Assembly: GCF_001652265.1 (NCBI RefSeq)
Contig: NZ_LWBS01000208.1
Location: forward strand, 22,616 to 86,615
DNA from: Rhizobium leguminosarum
GTDB taxonomy: Bacteria; Pseudomonadota; Alphaproteobacteria; Rhizobiales; Rhizobiaceae
Direction: 5' to 3'
DNA length: 64,000 nucleotides
A program made the translations under genes and the position numbers. The notes beneath the pieces were generated by a model, which did no database searches, was not told the DNA's origin, and saw only the letters and a program-made list of their open reading frames with translations. Of this stretch, positions 55,178-63,961 are shown piece by piece (the stretch's first letter is position 1; each line of letters starts with the position of its first letter).

Positions 55178-57052
55178 ATGGAAGCGTTCTATATCGTGGT
55201 GCTGGTTTCGACGGCACTCGTGCTTCTTGCCGCTTTTTCGAGCCTGCTCGCCTTCCGCTTCGGCGCCCCCCTGCTGCTGCTCTTCCTGATGATCGGCCTT
55301 GCTGCCGGCGTCGATGGCCTCGGCATCGAGTTCAGCAACAATTATCTCGCCTATATTCTCGGCTCCATCGCGCTGGCCGTGATCCTCTTCGATTCAGGCT
55401 TCGGCACGCCGATACAGGCCTTCCGGCTGGCGGCCGTGCCCTCTCTGGCGCTCGCCTCGGTCGGCGTGCTGATCACCGCCTCGCTCTTTGCCTTGGCCGC
55501 CATGTGGCTTTTGAATTTCACCTGGCTGGAAGGACTGCTGCTCGGCTCGATCGTCGCATCGACGGATGCCGCCGCCGTCTTTTTCCTGCTGCGCATCGGC
55601 GGCATCAACATCCGCGACAAGGTGCGCTCGACGCTGGAAGTCGAATCCGGCACCAACGACCCGATGGCGATCTTCCTCACCATCGCCCTCGTCGAGGTGC
55701 TGGCGAGCGGCGAGCGTTATGCCGGCATCAATATCGGCATGCTCGCCATGTTCGTGCAGCAGATGGGCCTGGGCGTCATTCTCGGCCTGCTCGGCGGCAT
55801 GATGATCGTGCTGATCGTCAGCAAGCTCGATACCGATCGCGGCCTGACACCGATCTTCGTGCTGGCGCTTGCTCTTCTCGTCTTCTCCTTCACCGGCGCG
55901 GTTGGCGGCAGCGGCTTCCTCGCCGTCTATGTCGCCGGCATCTACGCCGGAAACCGCAAGATGCAGGCGATCGGCACCATCAAGCGCTTCCAGGACGGCA
56001 TGACCTGGCTGGCGCAGATCATCATGTTCCTGGTGCTCGGCCTGCTCGCCACGCCGTCGCAATTCCCTGCCATCATCGTGCCGGCCATCCTGCTCGCCCT
56101 CTTCCTGATCTTCGTCGCCCGGCCGTTGGCGATCTGGCTGTCGCTGCTTCCCTTCGATTACACGCAGCAGGAAATCGGCTTCGTTGCCTGGGTCGGCCTG
56201 CGCGGCGCCGTCTCCATCCTGCTTGCCATCATGCCGATCCTCGGTGGGCTTGAGAACGGCCAGATCTATTTCAACACCGCCTTCATCATCGTGCTGGTCT
56301 CGCTGCTCCTCCAGGGCTGGACGATCAAACCCGTCGCCAAGAAGCTCGGGCTGATCATTCCGCCGCGCATCGGCGCCGTCGACAAGGTCGAGGTCGACCT
56401 GCCGGGCGCGGCCAACCACGAACTGCTCTCCTACCGCGTCATCAAGGATAGCCCGGTGCTGCGCGGCGAGCGCATTCCGCGCTGGGCGACCCCCTCGCTC
56501 GTCATCCGCGACGGCAAGTCGATGCGCTATCAATATGCAGGGCGGCTGCGCGAGCACGATCTCGTCTACCTCTTCATCGTGCCGAGCTACTCCCGCCTGC
56601 TCGATCGGCTTTTCGCCAGCCGGGCGCCTGTCGATGACGACGATGCCGAATTCTTCGGCGCCTTCGCGCTCTCTCCTGCCCGCCCCGCCGCCGATCTCGA
56701 CGCCGCCTATGGCCCCGGCCTGCTCAACGAATCTGAAAAAGGCCTGACGATCGCCGAATTGATGCGGCAGCGCCTCGGCGGCAAGGCCGATTACGCCGAC
56801 CGCGTCCGCCTCGGCTCGATCATCCTCATCGTCCGCGATCTCGACGAGCACGACCACGTCACCTCCGTCGGCATGTCGCTCGAAGCCGTCGAGCCGGCAA
56901 TTACCCTGCCGATCTTCATCAATCTCAAGGACATCATCCAGCGCATCCGCGACCGGTTGAACGGACGCCGGAACCGAGAGACCGCAGCCTCCGAAAGCAC
57001 GCCGAAAGCGCCGGCCGGACGTGACGAAGGCACACGCGAAAACGGCCGTTGA
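55178..57052 (+). CDS. K+(Na+)/H+ antiporter, NhaP2/CvrA type
   Basis: The 624-residue protein has about 12-13 membrane helices in the first 400 residues (CPA1 fold; [19 protein letters not shown] and [14 protein letters not shown] carry the conserved Asp residues). A TrkA-C like domain lies at about 405-490 and a C-terminal CorC/HlyC-like domain at about 510-600. This arrangement is typical of NhaP2 (YcgO) potassium/proton antiporters. AAAGGGG lies five bases before the ATG at 55178. It lies between gap and pgk, but the 70-base gap to pgk allows read-through. Ion preference is inferred from family. Confidence 0.93.
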   Translation: MEAFYIVVLVSTALVLLAAFSSLLAFRFGAPLLLLFLMIGLAAGVDGLGIEFSNNYLAYILGSIALAVILFDSGFGTPIQAFRLAAVPSLALASVGVLITASLFALAAMWLLNFTWLEGLLLGSIVASTDAAAVFFLLRIGGINIRDKVRSTLEVESGTNDPMAIFLTIALVEVLASGERYAGINIGMLAMFVQQMGLGVILGLLGGMMIVLIVSKLDTDRGLTPIFVLALALLVFSFTGAVGGSGFLAVYVAGIYAGNRKMQAIGTIKRFQDGMTWLAQIIMFLVLGLLATPSQFPAIIVPAILLALFLIFVARPLAIWLSLLPFDYTQQEIGFVAWVGLRGAVSILLAIMPILGGLENGQIYFNTAFIIVLVSLLLQGWTIKPVAKKLGLIIPPRIGAVDKVEVDLPGAANHELLSYRVIKDSPVLRGERIPRWATPSLVIRDGKSMRYQYAGRLREHDLVYLFIVPSYSRLLDRLFASRAPVDDDDAEFFGAFALSPARPAADLDAAYGPGLLNESEKGLTIAELMRQRLGGKADYADRVRLGSIILIVRDLDEHDHVTSVGMSLEAVEPAITLPIFINLKDIIQRIRDRLNGRRNRETAASESTPKAPAGRDEGTRENGR

Positions 57053-57122
57053 ACGCCTTGCGTCTCGAATGATCCTTGCTATGTTCGGCGCAACTTTCGC
57101 CAACCACGACAGGATCCTCCCC

Positions 57123-58328
57123 ATGCCTTCTTTCAAGACCCTCGACGATCTTTCCGACCTCAGCGGCAAGCGCGTTCTCGTCCGCGTCGATCTCAACGTC
57201 CCGGTGAAAGACGGCAAGGTCACCGATACGACGCGCATCGAGCGTGTGGCGCCGACGATCCTCGAACTGTCCGAAAAGGGTGCCAAGGTGATCCTGCTCG
57301 CCCATTTCGGCCGGCCGAAGGATGGCTCTTCGCCGGAGCTGTCGCTGTCGCTGATTGCCCCTTCCGTCGAGGAAGTGCTTGATCATGCCGTGCTGACGGC
57401 TTCCGACTGCATCGGCGAGGCCGCTGCCTCTGCCGTTGCCGCGATGAATGACGGCGATATCCTGCTTCTGGAAAACACCCGCTTCCACAAGGGCGAGGAA
57501 AAGAACGACCCCGACTTCACCAAGGCGCTTGCCGCCAACGGCGACATATATGTCAACGATGCCTTCTCGGCCGCCCACCGCGCCCATGCCTCGACCGAAG
57601 GCCTTGCCCACCACCTGCCGGCCTATGCCGGCCGCACCATGCAGGCCGAGCTGGAGGCGCTGGAAAAGGGCCTCGGCGATCCGGCTCGCCCTGTCGTTGC
57701 GATCGTCGGCGGCGCCAAGGTCTCCACCAAGATCGACCTGTTGATGAACCTCGTGAAGAAGGTCGATGCGCTCGTCATCGGCGGCGGCATGGCCAATACC
57801 TTCATCGCCGCCCGCGGCACCAATGTCGGCAAGTCGCTCTGCGAACATGATCTCGCCGAAACCGCCAAGCAGATCATGATTGAGGCCGCCACCGCCGGCT
57901 GCGCCATCATCCTGCCGGAGGATGGCGTGATCGCCCGCGAGTTCAAGGCGGGCGCCGCCAACGAGACGGTCGATATCAACGCCATTCCCGCCGATGCCAT
58001 GGTGCTCGATGTCGGCCCGAAATCCGTCGAGGCCATCAACGCCTGGATCGAGCGCGCCGCAACCCTGGTCTGGAACGGCCCGCTCGGCGCTTTCGAGATC
58101 GAACCCTTCGATGCCGCAACCGTCGCTGCCGCGAAATACGCCGCTGGGCGCACAGTAGCCGGCAAGCTCACCTCCGTCGCCGGCGGCGGCGATACCGTCT
58201 CGGCGCTCAACCATTCCGGCGTTGCCGACGATTTCACCTATGTCTCGACCGCCGGCGGCGCCTTTCTGGAATGGATGGAAGGCAAGGAGCTTCCCGGCGT
58301 CGCCGTCCTCAACGCTGCTGCTGCATAA
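57123..58328 (+). CDS. pgk: Phosphoglycerate kinase
   Basis: PGK interconverts 1,3-bisphosphoglycerate and 3-phosphoglycerate with ATP. The 401-residue product has [13 protein letters not shown] near the N-terminus, [24 protein letters not shown], and the nucleotide loop [11 protein letters not shown] near the C-terminus. The start [10 protein letters not shown] at 57123 is the homologous one; the longer frame overlaps the antiporter gene. The last Ala codon and the TAA stop are the first bases (GCATAAT) of a family B repeat. A terminator follows at 58465. Confidence 0.98.
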   Translation: MPSFKTLDDLSDLSGKRVLVRVDLNVPVKDGKVTDTTRIERVAPTILELSEKGAKVILLAHFGRPKDGSSPELSLSLIAPSVEEVLDHAVLTASDCIGEAAASAVAAMNDGDILLLENTRFHKGEEKNDPDFTKALAANGDIYVNDAFSAAHRAHASTEGLAHHLPAYAGRTMQAELEALEKGLGDPARPVVAIVGGAKVSTKIDLLMNLVKKVDALVIGGGMANTFIAARGTNVGKSLCEHDLAETAKQIMIEAATAGCAIILPEDGVIAREFKAGAANETVDINAIPADAMVLDVGPKSVEAINAWIERAATLVWNGPLGAFEIEPFDAATVAAAKYAAGRTVAGKLTSVAGGGDTVSALNHSGVADDFTYVSTAGGAFLEWMEGKELPGVAVLNAAAA

Positions 58329-58423
58329 TTCTTTAAATCGGAACCGATTTAGGGATATAATTATCCAGCCGTTCAAAGTGCTACAGCGTCCTTTGCGCGT
58401 CTGAAAGATGCGCGGCGCTGTAG
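58323..58423. repeat. Palindromic repeat family B (long form)
   Basis: GCATAATTCTTTAAATCGG, ATATAATTATCCAGCCGTTC, AAAGTGCTACAGCGTCC and a final CTACAGCG...CGCTGTAG hairpin; the inverted match of 25955-26047. It includes the pgk stop codon. Confidence 0.85.
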
Positions 58424-58464
58424 ATAATCGGCAAGACTGATTTCGCAGATTTTACATGTGGATA

Positions 58465-58498
58465 GACCGCGGAAGAAAAGAAGCTTCCGCGGTCTTTT
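58465..58498 (+). terminator. Intrinsic terminator after pgk
   Basis: GACCGCGGAAG-AAAAGAAG-CTTCCGCGGTC followed by TTTT. Confidence 0.9.
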
Positions 58499-58528
58499 GC
58501 CCAGAGGACGAAAAAAATCCCAACTTTC

Positions 58529-58555
58529 AAACGATTGAATCGAATTCAATCGTTT
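58529..58555. promoter_or_regulatory. 12-base perfect palindrome upstream of fbaB
   Basis: AAACGATTGAAT-CGA-ATTCAATCGTTT is an exact inverted repeat, centred about 110 bases before the fbaB start. It is AT-rich, has no T tail and lies after the pgk terminator, so an operator for a dimeric regulator is more likely than a terminator. The regulator is not identifiable. Confidence 0.6.
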
Positions 58556-58651
58556 CAATGACTTAGCCTTCCATTTTCCTCCCTATAAACTTCTGTTATC
58601 CGCGTTCTATATTCCTGAAGTGCCGATGTTTATTGTTGTGGAGAGAACGAA

Positions 58652-59677
58652 ATGAGCGAACGACTGGAAGACATTGCAGTGCAGATGGTTGCGGGCGGCC
58701 GGGGACTGCTCGCCGCCGATGAATCGACCTCCACCATCAAGAAGCGTTTCGACGCGATCAATCTCGAATCGACCGAAACGAGCCGGCGCGACTACCGCGA
58801 AATGCTCTTCCGTTCCGACGAGGCGATGAAGAAATATATCTCCGGCGTCATCCTCTTCGAAGAGACGCTGTTCCAGAAGGCTGCGGACGGCACGCCGTTC
58901 GTCGATATCATCCGCGCAGCCGGCGCCATTCCCGGCATCAAGGTCGATACTGGCGCCAAGCCGATGGCCAAATATCCCGCTGAAACCATCACCGAAGGCC
59001 TCGATGGCCTCGGCGAGCGCCTTGCCAGATATTATGAAGCCGGCGCCCGCTTCGCCAAGTGGCGCGGCGTCATCGCCATCTCGTCGACCTTGCCGACCCG
59101 CGGTTCCGTCCGCGCCAACGCTCAGGCACTTGCCCGTTATGCCGCACTCTGCCAGGAGGCCGGGATCGTTCCGATCGTCGAGCCGGAATGCCTGATGGAC
59201 GGCAAGCCGGGCGACCACAATATCGACCGCTGCGCCGAAGTGACCGAGTTCACGCTGCGCATCGTTTTCGAGGAACTCGCCGACGCCCGCGTCAATCTCG
59301 AAGGCATGATCCTGAAGCCGAACATGGTGATCGACGGCAAGAACGCCCGCAAAGCCTCGGTCGCGGAAGTTGCCGAACGCACCGTCAAGGTGCTGAAGGC
59401 GACCGTTCCGCCTGCCGTTCCCGGGATCGCCTTCCTCTCCGGCGGCCAGACGACCGAAGAAGCGACAGCCCACCTTTCGGCGATCAATGCCATCGGCGAC
59501 CTGCCCTGGTTCGTCACCTTCTCCTACGGCCGCGCCCTTCAGGACAGCGCGCTCAAGGCCTGGAACGGCAAGCAGGAAAACGTCGCCGCCGGCCAGCGCG
59601 AATTCACCCACCGCGCCGAGATGAACAGCCTCGCCGCCAAGGGCAACTGGAAGAAGGACCTGGAAAAGGCGGCCTGA
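58652..59677 (+). CDS. fbaB: Fructose-bisphosphate aldolase, class I
   Basis: The aldolase splits or forms fructose-1,6-bisphosphate through a Schiff base. The 341-residue product shows the class I sequences LLAADESTSTIKKRF, IKVDTGAKPMAKYP, SSTLPTRGSVRAN, VEPECLMDG and the Schiff-base lysine in GMILKPNMV. GGAGAG lies eight bases before the ATG. It completes the tkt-gap-pgk-fbaB set and has its own upstream palindrome, so it may be regulated separately from pgk. Confidence 0.97.
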   Translation: MSERLEDIAVQMVAGGRGLLAADESTSTIKKRFDAINLESTETSRRDYREMLFRSDEAMKKYISGVILFEETLFQKAADGTPFVDIIRAAGAIPGIKVDTGAKPMAKYPAETITEGLDGLGERLARYYEAGARFAKWRGVIAISSTLPTRGSVRANAQALARYAALCQEAGIVPIVEPECLMDGKPGDHNIDRCAEVTEFTLRIVFEELADARVNLEGMILKPNMVIDGKNARKASVAEVAERTVKVLKATVPPAVPGIAFLSGGQTTEEATAHLSAINAIGDLPWFVTFSYGRALQDSALKAWNGKQENVAAGQREFTHRAEMNSLAAKGNWKKDLEKAA

Positions 59678-59834
59678 TTATTAACGCTTAGGACTTGGGC
59701 AGGGACGGCAACCGCAGCGTAGCCGCCCCTGTCATCCCTCTCTCCTACCTCTCATTGTCACGGCGACAAGAAACCGCTTCGTTCCGCGAAAAACCGTGAT
59801 TACTCATAGCGCCCTGTCACTACAGGAGCCCGCC

Positions 59835-60758
59835 ATGAACACCCTCTCCTATGTCACCGTCGATGTCTTCACCTCCACCCGCTTCGAGGGCAATCCGCTT
59901 GCCGTCATTTCCGATGCGCGCGGTCTGAGCGATGCGGCGATGCAAAAGATCGCCACCGAATTCAACTATTCCGAAGTCACCTTCGTGCTGCCGCCGGAAG
60001 ACGCTCAGAATTCCGCCCGCGTGCGCATCTTCACCCCGACGATGGAAATACCCTTCGCCGGCCATCCAAACGTCGGCACGGCCTATGTGCTCGGCCAGCA
60101 GGCGGAGATTTTCGGCAAGCCGGTCGGCGATACGCTGCGCTTCGAGGAAAGGGCCGGGATCGTCGAGGTCAGCCTCAAACGCAACGGCGGAAAGGTTGCT
60201 GCCGCCGCCATCCGCGCGCCGCAGCCGCTGACGATCGGCGACGCCGTCGCCGTGGAAGCCATCGCCGGCTGCGTCTCGCTCGACCCCGGCATCATCGTCA
60301 GCACCACCCATGCCCCGGCCTTTGCTTCGGTCGGCCTGAATTTTGCCGTCGCAGAGCTGAACGGGCTCGAAGCGCTGGCCGCCGCCCGCCCGAACCTTGC
60401 CGGGTTCCAGGCAGCCGCCAGTCGCCAGACGACCAGCGGCCACGATTTCTCGCTCTTCCTCTATGTGAGGACAGTCGAAAATCCATGGAATATCCGCGCC
60501 CGCATGTTCGCGCCCCTCGATAACGTGCCTGAAGATCCGGCAACGGGCAGCGCTTCCGCCGCGCTTGGCGCCTATCTCGTTTCGCTGGCGCCGGAGGCCG
60601 ATATGAACGCCCGCATCACGATCGAACAGGGCGTCGAAATGGGCCGCCGCAGCGTCATCACCCTTGATGTCGTGAAATCCAACGGCATCGTCACCGATGT
60701 CGTCATTTCGGGAAGCTGCGTTTCCGTCATGCGCGGAGAAATTAGCCTGCAGGACTGA
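59835..60758 (+). CDS. PhzF-family isomerase-like protein
   Basis: The 307-residue protein has the two-lobed diaminopimelate-epimerase-like fold of PhzF: VDVFTSTRFEGNPLAV at the N-terminus, EFNYSEVTFV with the catalytic Glu, and the substrate loop PFAGHPNVGTAY, then EDPATGSASAALGAYL. AGGAG is six bases before the ATG at 59835; the 13-codon extension upstream is rejected. No phenazine genes are nearby, so the substrate is unknown. Confidence 0.93.
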   Translation: MNTLSYVTVDVFTSTRFEGNPLAVISDARGLSDAAMQKIATEFNYSEVTFVLPPEDAQNSARVRIFTPTMEIPFAGHPNVGTAYVLGQQAEIFGKPVGDTLRFEERAGIVEVSLKRNGGKVAAAAIRAPQPLTIGDAVAVEAIAGCVSLDPGIIVSTTHAPAFASVGLNFAVAELNGLEALAAARPNLAGFQAAASRQTTSGHDFSLFLYVRTVENPWNIRARMFAPLDNVPEDPATGSASAALGAYLVSLAPEADMNARITIEQGVEMGRRSVITLDVVKSNGIVTDVVISGSCVSVMRGEISLQD

Positions 60759-60803
60759 CGGTCGCAGGTCGGGTCGTAGCCCCGGGTTATATGTAATTCA
60801 GGG

Positions 60804-60968
60804 TTACATCAGGAAATCGCGCGAAAGCAGAGCCAATGCCCAGACGCCGAAAGCGATCAGCGCGATCTTCCAGAAATCCATCCGCCGCCTGAGGCCGGGA
60901 AGCCCGAGCGGCTTGATCACCTGTATCGCCATGGCAAGGATGAGCAGCAAGGCTATCAGCTTTGTCAT
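60804..60968 (-). CDS. 54-residue membrane protein with two helices, unknown function
   Basis: A 54-codon frame on the minus strand begins MTKLIALLLILAMAIQVIKPLG and ends with ALIAFGVWALALLSRDFLM. Two hydrophobic helices (about 3-18 and 33-48) flank a basic turn (GLRRRMDFWK), a pattern typical of small inner-membrane proteins with both ends on the same side. The GGA in AACGGAAAAAATAAAGC upstream is only a weak ribosome site. No family recognised. The composition makes coding likely. Confidence 0.62.
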   Translation of the reverse strand: MTKLIALLLILAMAIQVIKPLGLPGLRRRMDFWKIALIAFGVWALALLSRDFLM

Positions 60969-61141
60969 GCTTTATTTTTTCCGTTTTTCGGAATGTCACA
61001 GGACGGACATCTTTCCGCGCGAACAAGAGGATCTCCACACGCCGTAAAGACATTCCGGGGCACAATCAATCATCTTGAGACTAGGCTGACGCAGGTCTTG
61101 CCTTATGTCCATTGCAAATCGCTGAGACCGAGTCTGGGGAA

Positions 61142-62440
61142 ATGAAAAGAAACCTTCTATCCGTCGCCGCGCTGCTCTTTGGCACGCTCTTCCTTTTCAT
61201 GGGCAACGGCCTGCAGGGCATCCTGCTTCCTGTGCGCGGCAATCTCGAAGGCTACGCAACGACGACGCTCGGCCTGCTCGGCACCTCATGGGCCGGAGGC
61301 TTCGTCATCGGCTGCCTGGTTGCGCCGAAGATCGTGCGCCGCGTCGGCCATGTGCGTGCCTTTTCCGGCTTCATCTCGATCATCGCCATCATCGCGCTGG
61401 TCAGCGGCATCATCATTCATCCGGTCTGGTGGGTGGTCCTGCGCGCCGTCACCGGCTTCTCCACCGCCGGCACGTCGATGATCATCGAAAGCTGGCTGAA
61501 CGAGCGCGCCAGCAACGAGAGCCGCGGCGCGATCTTCTCGCTCTATATCGGCATCACACTGCTCGGTGTCGTTGGCGGCCAGATGATGATCCCGCTCGAG
61601 GATGTGCGCACGCCGGTGCTGTTCATGATCTGCGGCATCTTCTATTGCATCGCGATGCTGCCGACGACGCTGTCGACCGCCGCTTCGCCGCAGCCGCTGA
61701 AGGCAGTGCGCCTCGACCTGCCGGCGCTCTATCGCAACTCGCCGGTCTCCTGTCTCGGCATCCTGCTCGTCGGTATCGCCAACGGTGCCTACGGTACGCT
61801 CGGCGCCGTTTTCGGCGCCGGCGCCGGCCTTTCCGACACCAGTATCGCCGTCATGATGAGCTCCACCATCTTCGCCGGGGCGGTGATGCAGCTGCCGGCC
61901 GGCCGGCTTTCCGATCGCATCGACCGGCGCTACGTGCTTGCCGCCATGTCAGGGATCGCCGCCCTTGCCGGCCTGCTGATCTTTCTGCTCCACCCCACGT
62001 CCCCCGCTTTTCTGATCGGGCTCGTTGTCCTTTACGGCGCAGTGGCGAATACGCTCTACCCGATCGCCGTCGCCCACGCGAACGACTTCGCGGCGTCGGA
62101 GGATTTCGTCAAGGTCTCCGGCGGCCTGCTGCTACTCTACGGCATCGGCACGGTGATCGGCCCGACGATCAGCGGTCCCGTCATGTCGGCGATCACTCCG
62201 CATGCGCTTTTCCTCGTCACCGCCATCGCCCATGTGCTGATCACCGTTTACGCCATCATCCGAAGCCGCATCCGCGCTGCGATCCCCGCCGGCGACCGCG
62301 ACGCCTACACGACGATCCCGACCGGCACCTCGCCGATGCTGACACCGCAAAGCATGTCGCTTGCCGACCGCGGCGCCAGCAAACCTCCCGAAACCGGAAA
62401 GTCTCCCGAAAGCGACGATCCTGCTGTAAAGTTCGGCTAG
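61142..62440 (+). CDS. MFS transporter, YcaD-like
   Basis: The 432-residue protein has 12 predicted membrane helices in the first 390 residues and a Pro/Ser/Thr-rich cytoplasmic tail. The short loop after helix 2 has LVAPKIVRRVGHVRAF, an MFS motif A variant, and the second half repeats it as LPAGRLSDRIDRR. It resembles the YcaD class of uncharacterised transporters; the substrate is unknown. The ATG at 61142 has GGGGA two bases upstream, which is close; a TTG at 61112 is possible. Its TAG stop is the first triplet of a family C repeat. Confidence 0.88.
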   Translation: MKRNLLSVAALLFGTLFLFMGNGLQGILLPVRGNLEGYATTTLGLLGTSWAGGFVIGCLVAPKIVRRVGHVRAFSGFISIIAIIALVSGIIIHPVWWVVLRAVTGFSTAGTSMIIESWLNERASNESRGAIFSLYIGITLLGVVGGQMMIPLEDVRTPVLFMICGIFYCIAMLPTTLSTAASPQPLKAVRLDLPALYRNSPVSCLGILLVGIANGAYGTLGAVFGAGAGLSDTSIAVMMSSTIFAGAVMQLPAGRLSDRIDRRYVLAAMSGIAALAGLLIFLLHPTSPAFLIGLVVLYGAVANTLYPIAVAHANDFAASEDFVKVSGGLLLLYGIGTVIGPTISGPVMSAITPHALFLVTAIAHVLITVYAIIRSRIRAAIPAGDRDAYTTIPTGTSPMLTPQSMSLADRGASKPPETGKSPESDDPAVKFG

Positions 62441-62488
62441 AAAAGGATGATTTAGGCCGGGTTGGCCTAAAATCTGAATCCTGTTCTA
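62438..62488. repeat. Palindromic repeat family C (inverted copy)
   Basis: TAGAAAAGGATGATTTAGG...CCTAAAATC and ATCCTGTTCTA; the reverse of 24887-24936. The first TAG is the stop codon of the MFS gene. Confidence 0.85.
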
Positions 62489-62500
62489 CATTATATAGTG

Positions 62501-62550
62501 AGAGCATGATGTCGTCCGAAAGCCGATCGCACTTTTCGGCATCATGCTCT
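62501..62550. repeat. Palindromic repeat family A (inverted copy)
   Basis: AGAGCATGATGTCGTCCGAAA...TTTTCGGCATCATGCTCT; the A-C pair at 24824-24936 occurs here as C-A, so the whole 110-base block is one inverted composite. Confidence 0.85.
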
Positions 62551-62648
62551 GGAGCAATTCCAGCAAAACTGCGCAGCGGTTTTGCCGGGCAAAGTGCGAA
62601 GCGGTTTTGCCGGGCAAAGTGCGAAGCGATTTTGCCGGGAATTGCGTG
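62551..62648. repeat. AGCAATTCC/GGAATTGC element with 25-base tandem repeats
   Basis: AGCAATTCC (62553) and GGAATTGC (62638) form outer arms. Between them GCGGTTTTGCCGGGCAAAGTGCGAA (62576-62600) is repeated exactly at 62601-62625, with a 15-base partial third copy. It lies just before the DUF1192 gene ribosome site. Confidence 0.8.
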
Positions 62649-62681
62649 AAAAGCTATAGGCAGCCAACGGAGGACGAACCC

Positions 62682-62873
62682 ATGAGCTTCATCGATGACG
62701 ACCAGCCGCAGAAGAAGGTCGCCCATGAGATCGGCGCCGATCTCTCCATGCTTTCGGTCGACGAGTTGAAGGCGCGGGTGGAATTGCTGAAGACGGAGAT
62801 CGCCCGTCTCGAGGCTGAGGCCACTCGCAAGGCCTCCGGGCGGCAGGCGGCGGAAAGCTTCTTCCGCTCGTAA
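62682..62873 (+). CDS. DUF1192 small protein (63 aa)
   Basis: The 63-residue protein starts MSFIDDDQPQKKVAHEIG and has one amphipathic coiled-coil helix (LSVDELKARVELLKTEIARL), matching the DUF1192 family of alphaproteobacteria. GGAGG lies eight bases before the ATG. The longer frame from 62544 only reads the upstream tandem repeat. Function unknown; the gene is commonly found near rcdA-type genes in rhizobia. Confidence 0.88.
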   Translation: MSFIDDDQPQKKVAHEIGADLSMLSVDELKARVELLKTEIARLEAEATRKASGRQAAESFFRS

Positions 62874-62989
62874 CCCGCTAAACCCCGAAAAACAAGCTTA
62901 TAGGTGGATAAAACAGACCGCCTCAAGTCTTAATTCAGCACAATGTTAATAAAATATTAAGCTTTATAAGATATTACTATATTCATCCG

Positions 62990-63086
62990 GATTTTCTCTG
63001 GATCTCAGACAGTTTTCCAAGCGGTGAATTGGTCTGATTTTTCTCCCTGTTTTACCTTGAGAGCCGCGTTTGCGGCTCTTCTTTTT
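62990..63086 (+). ncRNA. Candidate small RNA or structured 3' UTR
   Basis: An AT-rich stretch with TATTACTAT (62974-62982) is followed by a self-complementary part (TCAGAC...CCAA...TTGGTCTGA, 63006-63038) and a complete intrinsic terminator at 63060-63086. That is the layout of a small RNA gene of about 100 bases, but it could also be the DUF1192 gene 3' UTR. Ends are estimates. Confidence 0.4.
63060..63086 (+). terminator. Intrinsic terminator before rcdA
   Basis: AGAGCCGC-GTTT-GCGGCTCT followed by TCTTTTT. It ends the DUF1192 transcript or the candidate small RNA. Confidence 0.85.
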
Positions 63087-63262
63087 CCTATGGCCGGCGC
63101 ACTTCCACGAAACTGTGGAGATTAACCCTTTCTTAAGAAACGGCTTGCGCATTTGGGCTAATGATACCATCTTAAAGTCATAAAGACGGGGCCCGGAAAC
63201 TTTTCCGTCGGTGCCGGCGTTACCTGAATATATGTAGCTGCGTGCAAACAGGGACTATTGCG

Positions 63263-63778
63263 ATGTCGGAAGTTGGATTGAACACGATCAGTTTTGCAGG
63301 CCGCGCCGCTGCATCCTCGCAGTTCAAGGCACTTTACGCGGAAGGCATGTCGCTGGTCGAAGAGACTGCCGCCTACCTCGACGGCCAGGGCCGCGCCGCC
63401 TCCAAGGTTCTGCCGCGGATGGCCTCGGTCCTTTACGCCGCGGAATCGATGCGTCTCACCACCCGCCTCATGCAGATGGCCTCCTGGCTGCTGCTGCAGC
63501 GCGCCGTCAACAATGGCGAAATGTCCCGCGACCAGGTACTGGCCGAAAAGAACAAGGTCCGTCTCGACGGCTTCAACGTCGACCGCGCCGCGCCCGGCTG
63601 GGGCGACCTGCCGGAATCCTTCCGCGACCTCGTCGAGCGCTCACTGCGTCTGCAGAACCGCATTGCCCTGCTCGACCGCGAGATCTACCGCCCGTCCGAA
63701 GCCGTGATCGTTCATGATAATCAGAACAGCGTCCAGGCTCAGCTTTCCCTGCTGCAGACCGCCTTCGGCAACAACTGA
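63263..63778 (+). CDS. rcdA: RcdA-like protease adaptor (DUF1465)
   Basis: In Caulobacter, RcdA is an adaptor that helps ClpXP degrade CtrA and other cell-cycle proteins. The 171-residue product has the DUF1465 features: ISFAGRAAASSQFKALYAEGM at the N-terminus, then a helical bundle (SVLYAAESMRLTTRLMQMASWLLLQRAVNNGEMS). The start is MSEVGLNTI at 63263; seven earlier codons are possible but have no better ribosome site. It stands alone, followed by a strong terminator. The role in this organism is inferred from the family. Confidence 0.88.
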   Translation: MSEVGLNTISFAGRAAASSQFKALYAEGMSLVEETAAYLDGQGRAASKVLPRMASVLYAAESMRLTTRLMQMASWLLLQRAVNNGEMSRDQVLAEKNKVRLDGFNVDRAAPGWGDLPESFRDLVERSLRLQNRIALLDREIYRPSEAVIVHDNQNSVQAQLSLLQTAFGNN

Positions 63779-63806
63779 CGGGATCTGCAAGACTTCTTCG
63801 AAACGG

Positions 63807-63836
63807 ACCGGCTGCGTCTTACGCAGCCGGTTTTTT
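63807..63836 (+). terminator. Intrinsic terminator after rcdA
   Basis: ACCGGCTGCGT-CTT-ACGCAGCCGGT followed by TTTTT, 28 bases past the stop. Confidence 0.95.
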
Positions 63837-63880
63837 GTTTGCTGCTGAACACTTGGCATTCCCGAACCCTTGCAATCGGC

Positions 63881-63961
63881 ATAGGGGGCGATCATGTTGA
63901 TCGCACCCCTGCCACACCACCCGGCATGCGGGTCCGCACCGGGCGGTTCGAGAGATTGAGG
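63881..63961 (-). mobile_element. Probable group II intron 3' end (domains V and VI)
   Basis: On the minus strand GAACCGCCCGGTGCGG-ACCCGCATGCCGGGTGGTG (63915-63949) has the size and folding of a bacterial group II intron domain V, and the next GGGGTGCGATC-AACAT-GATCGCCCCC is a domain VI-like hairpin ending in TAT at 63881, a normal intron 3' end. The rest of the intron would lie beyond the right edge. Confidence 0.55.

Noticed and set aside
55394..57286. 630-codon minus-strand frame opposite the antiporter gene
   Set aside because: It is a charged, low-complexity mirror frame of the antiporter and pgk genes with no domain or ribosome site.
62576..62640. Possible CRISPR array
   Set aside because: The 25-base units are directly adjacent with no spacers, and no cas genes are present.
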